Positions 44,519 to 52,683 of a DNA stretch of 64,000 bases are shown here, piece by piece. The notes below the pieces were generated by a model. That model was not told where the DNA came from, did not search any database, and saw only the letters and a list, made by a program, of their open reading frames with translations. Location: the NCBI RefSeq assembly GCF_011008905.1, contig NZ_JAAIVI010000021.1:160663-224662 (forward strand), given 5' to 3'. The translations under genes and the position numbers were made by a program. Source of the stretch: Wenzhouxiangella sp. XN201. GTDB lineage: Bacteria > Pseudomonadota > Gammaproteobacteria > Xanthomonadales > Wenzhouxiangellaceae. Each line of letters opens with the position of its first letter. The first letter of the stretch is position 1.

Positions 44519-46540
44519 ATGAACTGTATCCACCGCCTCACCTTCGCCGCGATTTTCGCGGCGCTGCTCGCCAGCCCGGTCCTGGCGCAGGACGAATCGG
44601 ACACCCCGCCGGAGCCCGCCGCCACGGATGAGGCCAGTGCCGTCATCGCCCAGGACGAGGGCACCACCGCAGCCTGGGCCGAACGTGCCGCACCGTCCGG
44701 ACTGGACAATACCGTGGCACTGGAAGCCTTCATCGACGGCGTGGTCGAGCCGCTGATGAAAAACAACAACAGCCCGTCCGGCACCGTGGCCATCGCCCGC
44801 GGTGGCGAGCTCATCTTCGCGAAGGGCTACGGCTTCGAGGACATCGAAGCCCAGGAACCGGTGGACCCCGAGACCACGCTGTTCAGGCCCGGGTCGGTCT
44901 CCAAGCTGGCCGCCTGGGTGGCGGTGATGCAACTGGTGGAGCAGGGCGAGCTGGATCTCGACACCGACGTCAACGAGTACCTGAATGACGTGGAGATCCC
45001 GGCTACCTTCGAAGAGCCCATCACCCTGCGGCACATCATGACGCATACGGCCGGGTTCGAGGACGGTGGCATGGGCTACCTGATCATCGACGATCCGGAC
45101 AAGGCCTTGCCGCTCAAGGAGGCGATGCAGCGTTATCGCCAGGAGCGCGTCAACCCGCCGGGCGCCCAGAGCGCCTACTCCAACTACGCCACCGCGCTCG
45201 CCGGCCTGATCGTGGCCAACGTCTCCGGCCAGTCGTTCAACGACTACATCGCCGAAAACATCTTCGCGCCCCTGGGCATGCGCACTGCTACCTTCGAGGA
45301 GCCGCTGCCCGAGCACCTCGAGGATGATATGGCCAAGAGCTACGCTTTCGAGGCGGGCGGCTACAAGGAAAAGCCCTTCGAGATCGTCAAGAGCTTCGGT
45401 CCGGCCGGCGGCCAGTCGGCCAGCGCCACCGACATGGTGCGCTTTGCCCAGGCGATCCTGAATGGTGGCAGTCTGGACGGCCAGCAGATCCTGCGCCCGG
45501 AAACGGTCGAGGAAATGCTCAGCCTGCAGTTCACCCACGATGAGCGCCTGATGGGCATGGCCCTGGGCTGGTACGAAACCGACTTCGAAGGCACCCGGGT
45601 CATGGGCCACGGCGGTGATACCCGCTGGTTCCACTCCTATCTCGGCGTCGACGAGACGCACGACCTGGCCTTCTTCGCGTCCTTCGGCGGTTCCGGCGGC
45701 AGCGCCGTTCGCTCCGCGCTGTTCCCGGCCCTGTACGAACAGTATTTTCCGCGCGAAGAGGCCCCGCCGGTCCCACCGGAAGACTTCGCCGAACGCGCCG
45801 GGCGCTACGCCGGCACCTACGGCTTCTGGCGCACCAATTTCTCCACCATCGAGAAGGCGCTGCGCATGAGCAGCGTGGTGAACGTGACGCCCGGCCCGGA
45901 CAACACGCTGGTGGTCGGCTTCGCCGGCAATGCCAAGCGCTACGCGGAAGTGGGCGACAACCTGTTCCGCGCGCTCCATCAGGATGTCACCATCGTCGCC
46001 GGCCTGGCGCCGCGCCTGATCGCCTTCCAGGAAAACGACGACGGCGAGGTGACCGGTTTCGTCATGGACGGCCTGCCGTTCATGTCGCTGCGCAAGCTCG
46101 CGCCGTGGGAATCACCGAACCTCAATTACATGCTGCTGGGCTTCGCCATGCTGGTGTTCCTGGCCGTGCTGCTGCGGCGCTTCTTCCAGCGCGCCACCAT
46201 CAGGACATGGTCGGCATCCGACAAGTCCGCCTACCGCGCCGCGGTGTGGGCCTCGGCCGCCAACTGGCTGGTGATCATCAGCGGCGTCATTGTCCTGACG
46301 GTCCTGGGTGACGCCATGTTCAGCGAAGTTTCCACGCTGTTCAAAGTCTGGCTGGTGACGCCGATCATCGCCGTGATTACCTGTATCTGGCTGCTGTTCA
46401 AGCTGGTGGTGGTCTGGAAAGACGGCCTGCTGGCCGGTCTCTGGGCACGGCTGCGTTACACCGTCGTGGCGCTGTGCGGCCTATTCGTGATCTGGTTCTA
46501 CTGGTTCTGGAACATTCTCGGATTCCAGTACCTGGCATGA
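44519..46540 (+). CDS. Class C serine hydrolase with C-terminal membrane helices
   Basis: 673 residues. Signal peptide ends near VLAQ. The catalytic domain has S126-V-S-K129 (FRPGSVSKLAAW), the Tyr motif YSNYATALAG and the HGG motif MGHGGDTRWFHS. After a beta domain, about residues 535-665 contain four hydrophobic helices (YMLLGFAMLVFLAVLLRRF, WLVIISGVIVLTVLG, VWLVTPIIAVITCIWLLF, VVALCGLFVIWFYWFW). Enzymes of this fold include D-aminopeptidases and D,D-carboxypeptidases; here the active site should face the periplasm. First gene of the operon leading into dgcA, whose upstream ATG overlaps the stop codon. Confidence 0.9.
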   Translation: MNCIHRLTFAAIFAALLASPVLAQDESDTPPEPAATDEASAVIAQDEGTTAAWAERAAPSGLDNTVALEAFIDGVVEPLMKNNNSPSGTVAIARGGELIFAKGYGFEDIEAQEPVDPETTLFRPGSVSKLAAWVAVMQLVEQGELDLDTDVNEYLNDVEIPATFEEPITLRHIMTHTAGFEDGGMGYLIIDDPDKALPLKEAMQRYRQERVNPPGAQSAYSNYATALAGLIVANVSGQSFNDYIAENIFAPLGMRTATFEEPLPEHLEDDMAKSYAFEAGGYKEKPFEIVKSFGPAGGQSASATDMVRFAQAILNGGSLDGQQILRPETVEEMLSLQFTHDERLMGMALGWYETDFEGTRVMGHGGDTRWFHSYLGVDETHDLAFFASFGGSGGSAVRSALFPALYEQYFPREEAPPVPPEDFAERAGRYAGTYGFWRTNFSTIEKALRMSSVVNVTPGPDNTLVVGFAGNAKRYAEVGDNLFRALHQDVTIVAGLAPRLIAFQENDDGEVTGFVMDGLPFMSLRKLAPWESPNLNYMLLGFAMLVFLAVLLRRFFQRATIRTWSASDKSAYRAAVWASAANWLVIISGVIVLTVLGDAMFSEVSTLFKVWLVTPIIAVITCIWLLFKLVVVWKDGLLAGLWARLRYTVVALCGLFVIWFYWFWNILGFQYLA

Positions 46541-46566
46541 CCGGAACTACAACAGGAGAACAAGGC

Positions 46567-47541
46567 ATGCGCCAGGTGACGTTCCGGCGGGAAGACTGGA
46601 AACTGAGCTTCCCGTTCGTGATCACCGACCACGTCTTCACCGGCGTGGAGGCCCTGTACGTGGAGATCACCGAGGGCGGTCACACGGGCCGCGGCGAGGC
46701 CAGCGGCGTTTACTACCTGGGCGAGAACGGGGACAGCATGATGGCCGAGGCGGAAGCCATGCGCGCTACCATCGAGTCCGGCATCGGGCGCCAGGAACTG
46801 CAGTCGCTGCTGTCGGCCGGCGGTGTGCGTAACGCCATCGACTGCGCACTCTGGGACCTGGAAGCCAAGCAGGCCGGCAAGCGGGTCTGGGAACTGGCGG
46901 ATATCGTCCCCGGCGAGGTGAACTCGTTCGGCACCGTGGGTATCGACACGCCCGAACGGATGGCGGCCAGGGCCCGGCAGATCGCCGGCGAGCTGATCAA
47001 GGTCAAGCTCAGCGGCGAGGAGTCGCTCGAGCGCATCTCCGCCGTGCGCCAGGCCCGTCCCGAAGCCGAGATTGTCGTCGACGTGAACCAGGGCTGGACC
47101 TTCGAACAACTCCAGGCCCTGGCGCCGAAGTTTCATGAGCTGCGCATCGCCATGATCGAACAACCGCTGCCCCGCGGCGGTGACGAGGCGCTGGAAGGCT
47201 ACCAATCACCGGTACCGCTGTGCGCCGACGAGTCCTGCCTGGACAGCTCCGAGTTCGAGGCGGCGGCCAGGCGCTACCAGATGATCAACATCAAGCTCGA
47301 CAAGACCGGCGGCCTGACCGAGGCACTGGAGCTGGCCAGGCTGACCCGGGAACGCGGTCTGGACGTGATGGTCGGCAACATGGTGGGTACATCCCTGGCC
47401 ATGGCGCCAGGCTACGTGGTCGCCCAGCTTTGCCGCTACGCCGATCTCGACGGCGCGCTGTTCCTGGAGCGCGATCGCGAGCATCCCATGACCTTCGACC
47501 ACGGCCGCGTGTCGCCGCCGGACCCGGCGCTCTGGGGCTGA
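46567..47541 (+). CDS. dgcA: N-acetyl-D-glutamate racemase DgcA (dipeptide-epimerase fold)
   Basis: 324 residues from the ATG at 46567, chosen because aggag lies at 46554-46558; an ATG at 46537 overlaps the previous stop. The protein is an enolase-superfamily member of the dipeptide epimerase type: catalytic K145/K147 (LIKVKLSG), metal ligands D172 (VVDVNQGW), E198 (IEQPL) and D221 (CADES), and the opposite base K243 (NIKLDKTGG). On homology alone it could be L-Ala-D/L-Glu epimerase. The immediately following dgcN (DUF1611) gene points instead to DgcA of the D-glutamate pathway, which racemises N-acetyl-D-glutamate to the L-form (known for that gene pair in marine Proteobacteria). Confidence 0.88.
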   Translation: MRQVTFRREDWKLSFPFVITDHVFTGVEALYVEITEGGHTGRGEASGVYYLGENGDSMMAEAEAMRATIESGIGRQELQSLLSAGGVRNAIDCALWDLEAKQAGKRVWELADIVPGEVNSFGTVGIDTPERMAARARQIAGELIKVKLSGEESLERISAVRQARPEAEIVVDVNQGWTFEQLQALAPKFHELRIAMIEQPLPRGGDEALEGYQSPVPLCADESCLDSSEFEAAARRYQMINIKLDKTGGLTEALELARLTRERGLDVMVGNMVGTSLAMAPGYVVAQLCRYADLDGALFLERDREHPMTFDHGRVSPPDPALWG

Positions 47542-47553
47542 TATATTTCGCTC

Positions 47554-48600
47554 ATGAGTTCCATCACGCGCGTCCGTTTGAAGCCGCCTTACCTGCTGCT
47601 GATCGGTGCCGAGACCGACCCCACTTTTGCCAAGACCGCACAGGGCATCGTGCAGTGGTGCCCGGACAAGGTCGCCGGCCAGCTCCGCTTCGAAGGTAGC
47701 CAGGTCGACCTGGGTGTGTCCGACATGAGCCTGACCGAAGCGGTCGAGGCCGGTTGCGGCAGCCTGGTGCTCGGCGTTGCGCCCGTCGGCGGCGCGGTGC
47801 CGGAATCGTGGTGGGAGGTCATCGAACAAGCCGCCCGGGCGGGCCTGGATATCGTCAGCGGCCTGCATCTTCGTCTGCGTGACCGACCCGGCCTGGCCGA
47901 GGTTGCCGAGGCCGCAGGCGCCCAACTCGTCGATGTTCGTGTGCCGCCCGCAAAACTGCCCGTCGGCAACGGTAAGCCACGCACTGGCCGACGCATCCTC
48001 ACGGTCGGACCCGACTGCGCCATCGGCAAGAAATACACCGCCCTGGCCCTGGACCACGCCTTGCGCGAAGCCGGGGAGAAATCCACCTACCGGGCCACCG
48101 GCCAGACCGGCATCATGATTGCCGGCGAGGGCATCCCGATCGATTCGGTGGTGGCGGATTTCATTTCCGGCGCCGCCGAGCTGCTCTCGCCTGACAACGA
48201 CCCGGATCACTTCGACGTGATCGAAGGCCAGGGCTCAATCTTCCACCCCGGCTATTCCGGCGTGGCCCTGGGCCTGCTGCACGGCTCGCAGCCCGACGGC
48301 TTCGTGGTCTGCCACGATCCGCTGCGCAAAACCGTGTCCGGCTGGCCGCACTATTCCTTGCCGCCGCTGGCGGAAGTCATCGAGGCCCACATTCGCATGG
48401 GCCGGCGCACCAGCCCCGATATCCGTTGCGTGGGCGTGTCGGTGAACACCTCCAAGCTGCCCGCGGACGAGCGTGCCGCCTACCTCGACAAACTGGCCGA
48501 GGAGACCGGTCTGCCCTGCGTCGACCCGCTGATCGACGGCTGCAATGGCATTGTCGAGCATCTACTGGATACACTGGGCAGATCGCATAGCGCACACTGA
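47554..48600 (+). CDS. dgcN: D-glutamate N-acetyltransferase DgcN (DUF1611)
   Basis: 348 residues. DUF1611 architecture: an N-terminal Rossmann-like domain (LLLIGAETDPTFAKTAQGIV, LVLGVAPVGGAVP) and a C-terminal P-loop-like domain with LTVGPDCAIGKKYTALAL (152-160 is the loop), ATGQTGIMIAGEGIPIDSV and VIEGQGSIFHPGYSGVAL. DgcN acetylates D-glutamate with acetyl-CoA; DgcA then racemises the product, which feeds N-acetyl-L-glutamate and arginine metabolism. It begins 12 bases after dgcA and 14 bases precede the next gene. Cytosolic. Confidence 0.9.
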   Translation: MSSITRVRLKPPYLLLIGAETDPTFAKTAQGIVQWCPDKVAGQLRFEGSQVDLGVSDMSLTEAVEAGCGSLVLGVAPVGGAVPESWWEVIEQAARAGLDIVSGLHLRLRDRPGLAEVAEAAGAQLVDVRVPPAKLPVGNGKPRTGRRILTVGPDCAIGKKYTALALDHALREAGEKSTYRATGQTGIMIAGEGIPIDSVVADFISGAAELLSPDNDPDHFDVIEGQGSIFHPGYSGVALGLLHGSQPDGFVVCHDPLRKTVSGWPHYSLPPLAEVIEAHIRMGRRTSPDIRCVGVSVNTSKLPADERAAYLDKLAEETGLPCVDPLIDGCNGIVEHLLDTLGRSHSAH

Positions 48601-48614
48601 GCAGGAAAACCGCC

Positions 48615-50273
48615 ATGCCCAACGGCGCCCAAGCCCTGATGAAGACCCTGGCCGATGCCGGGGTCACGGTCTGTTTCACCAACCCCGGCACCAGCGAGAT
48701 GCACTTCGTTGCCGCACTCGACGGCGAGCCACGCATGCGCGCCGTGCTGGCCCTGTTCGAAGGCGTGGCCACCGGCGCGGCCGACGGTTACGCGCGCATG
48801 GCCGACAAGCCGGCCGCCACGCTGCTGCACCTGGGCCCGGGACTGGGTAACGGCCTGGCCAACCTGCACAACGCGCGCAAGGGCAAGGTGCCGATCGTCA
48901 ACATCGTCGGCGATCACGCCATCCATCACCAGGTGCTGGATGCACAACTGCAGTCCGATATCGAAACCGTGGCACGCAACGTCTCGCCCAATTTTGTGCG
49001 CAGTTCAAAGAGCACCGACGAGCTGTGCCGCGATGTCGTCGACGCCGTCACGGCCGCCCGCGGCCTGCCGGGGCAGGTCGCGACATTGATCCTGCCGGCC
49101 GATGTGTCCTGGAGCGAAGGCGGCAAACCCGCACCACCGCCGCCACCGCTTGAACCAGAACCGGCCGACTCGGAAACAGTGGAATCAATTGCCGAACTGA
49201 TTCAATCTGGCGGCAAGGTCGCTCTGCTACTCGGCGGCCGGGCTACCCGCGAACCATCGCTGCTGGCCGCGTCCCGAATCGCCGCCCACAACGGCGTGCG
49301 GGTATTGGCCGAAGTTTTTCCAACCCGGCTCGAACGCGGTGCCGGCCGCCCGAAGGTCGATCGCCTGGCCTACCTCGCCGAACTGGCCGGCGTGCAACTA
49401 TCCGACATCGATCACCTGGTGCTGGTCGACGCCAAGTCGCCGGTGTCGTTCTTTGCATACCCGGGCAAGCCAAGCGATTTGGTACCCGAAGGCTGCGAAG
49501 TCCATACCCTGGCCACGCCGGAACAGGACGCGGCTGCCAGCCTGGAAGCCCTGGCAAGCGCCCTGGGCGCCGAAGAAACCGAACCCGAGCTACAGCAAGC
49601 CAGCCGCCCCAATCGCCCACGCGGCAAGCTCACCGCTGAAAAGGTCTGCGATGCCGTCGGCCATCTCCTGCCGAAGAACGCGATCCTTGTCGATGAGGCC
49701 ATCACTTCCGGCCTGATGCTGCCGGCCATGACTGCGGGCGCACCACCACACGATCTGCTCACACTCACAGGCGGCGCGATCGGCCAGGGCCTGCCCAATG
49801 CCGTCGGCGCAGCCATCGCCTGCCCGGACCGTCCGGTCATCGCCCTGGTTGGCGAGGGCAGCGCCATGTACACCATCCAGGCGCTGTGGACCATGGCGCG
49901 CGAGGACCTCGATGTCACCGCCATCATTTTCAACAACCGGTCCTACTCGGTACTCAACATCGAACTGGAGCGAGTCGGCGCCGAACGCATCGGTCCCAAG
50001 GCACGCTCACAACTCGACCTGAGCGACCCGGCGCTGGACTTCCCGCGCATGGCCCAGGGCATGGGCGTGCACGCCGTCAGCGTCGAAGACGCCGAAGATC
50101 TCTGCAAGGCAATGGAATACGCCCTGTCCATGCCCGGCCCGCACCTGATCGAAGCCAACATCCCGGAATCACTCAGCGGCGCCAAGCGAAAGATCCTCCC
50201 CTGGCTGCTACGCTCAGTCCCCAACCTGCCTGTCCCCTTGGCCCGCGCCCTTAAACGCAAGCTGGCGCCGTAG
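48615..50273 (+). CDS. ThDP-dependent enzyme, acetolactate synthase large-subunit-like
   Basis: 552 residues with the three ThDP-enzyme domains: Pyr domain (VTVCFTNPGTSEMHFVAAL, active-site Glu in LFEGVATGAADGYAR), a central domain (KVALLLGGRATREPSLLA) and a PP domain with the cofactor motif GEGSAMYTIQALWTMAR to IIFNNRSY. Sequence type resembles the 'acetolactate synthase large subunit'/benzoylformate-decarboxylase-like group without a regulatory subunit gene nearby. Its role in an operon with DgcA-DgcN is unclear; decarboxylation or ligation of a 2-oxo acid derived from amino acids is possible. It is the last host-type gene before the accessory region. Confidence 0.85.
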   Translation: MPNGAQALMKTLADAGVTVCFTNPGTSEMHFVAALDGEPRMRAVLALFEGVATGAADGYARMADKPAATLLHLGPGLGNGLANLHNARKGKVPIVNIVGDHAIHHQVLDAQLQSDIETVARNVSPNFVRSSKSTDELCRDVVDAVTAARGLPGQVATLILPADVSWSEGGKPAPPPPPLEPEPADSETVESIAELIQSGGKVALLLGGRATREPSLLAASRIAAHNGVRVLAEVFPTRLERGAGRPKVDRLAYLAELAGVQLSDIDHLVLVDAKSPVSFFAYPGKPSDLVPEGCEVHTLATPEQDAAASLEALASALGAEETEPELQQASRPNRPRGKLTAEKVCDAVGHLLPKNAILVDEAITSGLMLPAMTAGAPPHDLLTLTGGAIGQGLPNAVGAAIACPDRPVIALVGEGSAMYTIQALWTMAREDLDVTAIIFNNRSYSVLNIELERVGAERIGPKARSQLDLSDPALDFPRMAQGMGVHAVSVEDAEDLCKAMEYALSMPGPHLIEANIPESLSGAKRKILPWLLRSVPNLPVPLARALKRKLAP

Positions 50274-50717
50274 CCGCCCGATCGGGCAAACCCCGCCAAC
50301 GTACCGATTTGCGCCCGCGGGCAGTTTTGGGCAGTATGGCCTCAGTGAGGGAGTAGGAACGGCATGGGGTGCCATTCGGTCAGTCAGAATCTCGAATCAA
50401 ACCACGCGGCCACCCCGCGACCGCACAGTATCGCTTCGCCGCTCTCCCGCCACGCCGTAGACCCTACGCTGCCAGCGAATCGTGCTATGTGGCCAACCCA
50501 CCGCCTAGCGCGCTATGTGAACCTTTTGCCATATAACTCCGCCGATTTCGCGAGCGCTTCGGGCAAGAAGTTTCCTGGTAATCCATATCAGAACCGGAGA
50601 ATGCATGACGTTCAGGTGAGTTGGACACGGTCCGCGAATTCTGTACAGGTTAGTCAGCTAAGAGTGGCTTTGCATTCTGAACGCCAGTTCCACCATCTAT
50701 TTGTTAATTAGCGCTCC
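50274..50717. other. Left edge of accessory region, no supported gene
   Basis: 444 bases without a credible gene. The first 60 bases hold a leader-type repeat (see separate entry). From about 50,480 the sequence becomes more AT-rich and changes composition from the flanking ThDP gene. An open frame at 50364-50711 has no ribosome site, signal or recognisable domain. Sequence GAGTTGGACACGGTCC (about 50618-50633) resembles insertion-sequence ends, but no element follows. Confidence 0.5.
50304..50336. repeat. Leader repeat, copy 1 (diverged)
   Basis: CCGATTTGCGCCCGCGG then gcaGTTTTGGGCAG. The same element, with one or two changes, occurs at 55924 and 59148 upstream of the duplicated gene pair. 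Here no gene follows within 380 bases. Confidence 0.6.
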
Positions 50718-51644
50718 ATGTTGAACTTGTATCTTGACCAAAACGTTCTGGGTCTTCTTGCGGAGGGGAGGATAATCCTGAAGCCCAAAGTGGACGTGAG
50801 ATGGGTGTTCTCGAACGAACACCTTACGGAAGTTGCAAGAGGTGATACCAAAGAAATTCTGGATGTGCTGCGTACTCTGAAAGCGCAAAGATTGCTGCTT
50901 AAACGAGATGAGGAGGGCAGGATCACAGAGCAGTGGTTCATCGAAGAATATGCTGATCCTGGGAAATTATATTCAGAGTTTCGACAGAATCCTCCGGCTG
51001 TTGATCCTGCCATGTTTGAAGGACTTATAGCAAAGATATTTGGGTCTCAAGATCCGAATGTCGCGGAAGCATTCCCCGGTGATATGGCGAAGCAAGTTCG
51101 CGAGCATCTAAAGGAAATTCCGCGGTTGGAAGATATTTTTGGTTCCAGCTTGGAGGACCTAATCAGGGACGCTGGCGAAGACGCCCTTGAGAAGCTTGCA
51201 GGGACGCAGCCGTTGGAGAATAGGCGAAAGCCGCTTGGATTTGACCGCGGCCAAGCTTCAAATTTCGCAGATGCGAGCAATCCCTTACAAGCACTGTGGG
51301 AGCATGCAAACAAGTATTCTCCGTCGCCTATTTCTGCAGATCAGTTCTTTGGCTTCGACCCGCCCGACAAGAGACTTTTCGGCTATGAGAAATGGCCAGT
51401 CTTCCTGGGCATTTCTACGTGCTACTCCATACTGAACGCAATCGGATTTAGGCCCGATGCAGGCCTTGCGCGTACCAATAGAGTCCCAGCGAATATGAGT
51501 GATGCACATCATGTCGCTTATGCTGCGTTTTGCGATGCGCTATTTAGCGAGGACTCTCGAATGTGCGAGAAGGCCTTGGCCATATACAGGTACCGGCAAA
51601 TCGGAACTGGAGTAGTAGATGTTAGCAAGCGTGTGGATGGCTAA
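50718..51644 (+). CDS. PIN-like nuclease-type protein of unknown function
   Basis: 308 residues, starting MLNLYLDQNVLGLLAEG. A leading Asp (D7) in a LYLDQN strand and a C-terminal SDAHHVAYAAFCDALFSED with several acids, then YRYRQIGTGVVDV, fit a PIN-like metal-dependent nuclease fold; the middle (about 70-200) is helical. Such stand-alone PIN-like proteins are often found among toxin or defence genes, but none is proven here. AT-rich codon use contrasts with the host genes. It ends inside an attC-like site, the typical layout of an integron cassette. Confidence 0.55.
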   Translation: MLNLYLDQNVLGLLAEGRIILKPKVDVRWVFSNEHLTEVARGDTKEILDVLRTLKAQRLLLKRDEEGRITEQWFIEEYADPGKLYSEFRQNPPAVDPAMFEGLIAKIFGSQDPNVAEAFPGDMAKQVREHLKEIPRLEDIFGSSLEDLIRDAGEDALEKLAGTQPLENRRKPLGFDRGQASNFADASNPLQALWEHANKYSPSPISADQFFGFDPPDKRLFGYEKWPVFLGISTCYSILNAIGFRPDAGLARTNRVPANMSDAHHVAYAAFCDALFSEDSRMCEKALAIYRYRQIGTGVVDVSKRVDG

Positions 51645-51738
51645 CACATCGCTGCAGGTGACGTTTGACCCGTCGGCTACTTTTGCTGCCGCAGAAGCAG
51701 GCGACGCCTTAAACGCATCTGAGCTCAGACGTTAGGTT
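51641..51738 (+). other. attC-like site 1
   Basis: Begins CTAACACATCGCTGCAG and ends CTGAGCTCAGACGTTAGGT; the reverse complement of the right end (CTAACGTCTGAGCTCAG) pairs imperfectly with the left. Core AAC/GTT triplets are in place. The next gene starts five bases later. Confidence 0.55.
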
Positions 51739-51742
51739 TGAA

Positions 51743-52252
51743 ATGGCCCGCGCATACTATCTCATCGGCCTGTTCTTGCTTTTATGTGGCGGCTTGATTT
51801 ATGTCTGCTTCCGGCCGGATTCACTTTTGCTTTTTTCGTGGGCTGAGCAACGTGGGCTTATGCCAAGCATCAATGAACTTCGGAGAGCGTCTTCGCCTCT
51901 TGGGCCATATTTAGATAACTGGGTTGTATACTCTCTCCCAAACGGGCTTTGGGTTATGGCATTCGCATCGTTCGCCCTTGGGATAACCGGGGATACTGGG
52001 CGGGATGCTAGGCTCGCGCTTGTGTGGACGAGTGCTCTCTGTTTCGTTGGCATTGGTTCAGAGGCACTACAGTATATAGAAAGATTGCCAGGGACATTCG
52101 ATTGGAAGGACACTGTTGCTTATGTGCTTCCGTTGATTGCGCTCATCACATATCTTCGGGGAGTAAGCTATGCGAAAAAGTTGGATTTCCGACCACATTG
52201 CACTATTCGCGCTTTTCATGTTCTTTCTACTTCTGGCCGCAGGGAGCAGTGA
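51743..52252 (+). CDS. VanZ-like membrane protein
   Basis: 169 residues with about four hydrophobic helices, the first LIGLFLLLCGGLIYVCF. The segment GIGSEALQYIERLPGTFDWKD (here up to WKDTVAYVLPLIAL) resembles the VanZ-like motif E..Q....PGT.D..D. VanZ of enterococci gives low-level teicoplanin resistance; most relatives are uncharacterised. The gene starts right after attC-like site 1 and its last 83 bases overlap the next gene in another frame. Confidence 0.6.
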   Translation: MARAYYLIGLFLLLCGGLIYVCFRPDSLLLFSWAEQRGLMPSINELRRASSPLGPYLDNWVVYSLPNGLWVMAFASFALGITGDTGRDARLALVWTSALCFVGIGSEALQYIERLPGTFDWKDTVAYVLPLIALITYLRGVSYAKKLDFRPHCTIRAFHVLSTSGRREQ

Positions 52253-52550
52253 TGAGCCCGAGCAGCGCAATGGTCAAGACGACGTTGTTTCTGATGCATT
52301 CAGAGTGTGTGCTGCATTTGAGGAAACGGGCGTCGTCTCCGATTGCAATGTCAGCGGATGGGGTCATAGTATTGAGGTAACAATTGATACTAGCGGATCT
52401 GAAGCTATCAAAATGTGCCGCGAGTCTGCCAACATGATTACTGGAATGACAGATAGCTTTACCAAAGCGCGTGCAGAAGGATTTCCATGGGAGCTTAAGA
52501 TCTTTTCGCCATTCAGCGGAGACAGGCCGCTGGCTTCATGCCAGATCTAG
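52170..52550 (+). CDS. Small secreted or membrane-anchored protein, unknown
   Basis: 126 residues. A ggggag ribosome site about eight bases before the ATG at 52170 supports the start although the gene overlaps the VanZ-like gene. N-terminal hydrophobic helix (ALFALFMFFLLLAAG) then a small domain with three cysteines (FRVCAAFEE, VSDCNVSGWG, IKMCRESANM) and a C-terminal one in LASCQI. No family recognised. Followed after 14 bases by attC-like site 2. Confidence 0.6.
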   Translation: MRKSWISDHIALFALFMFFLLLAAGSSDEPEQRNGQDDVVSDAFRVCAAFEETGVVSDCNVSGWGHSIEVTIDTSGSEAIKMCRESANMITGMTDSFTKARAEGFPWELKIFSPFSGDRPLASCQI

Positions 52551-52564
52551 CAGTTGACAATTAA

Positions 52565-52650
52565 ACCTAACAAACCGCTCAAGTTCGTTCCGGGCCTAGC
52601 GGCTCTTCACCGGACGCACTTACACGCACCGCTTAGCTAAATCGTTAAGT
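52565..52650 (+). other. attC-like site 2 (best example)
   Basis: Left end ACCTAAC matches the R'' consensus RYYYAAC, right end GTTAAGT matches GTTRRRY. The inner left arm GCTCAAG and the complement of the inner right arm (GCTAAG) differ by one extra base, the extrahelical base typical of attC sites. Length 86 bases between two cassette genes. Confidence 0.75.
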
Positions 52651-52683
52651 GGCAAGGAAATAAGCGACATCGTAGGGTAGTTA

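Noticed and set aside
44492-45979. 495-codon minus-strand frame opposite the membrane-anchored serine hydrolase
   Set aside because: The sense protein has SxxK, YSN and HGG motifs and a signal peptide; the antisense frame has none.
50364-50711. 115-codon frame at the left edge of the accessory region
   Set aside because: No ribosome site or recognisable domain, and it spans the composition break.
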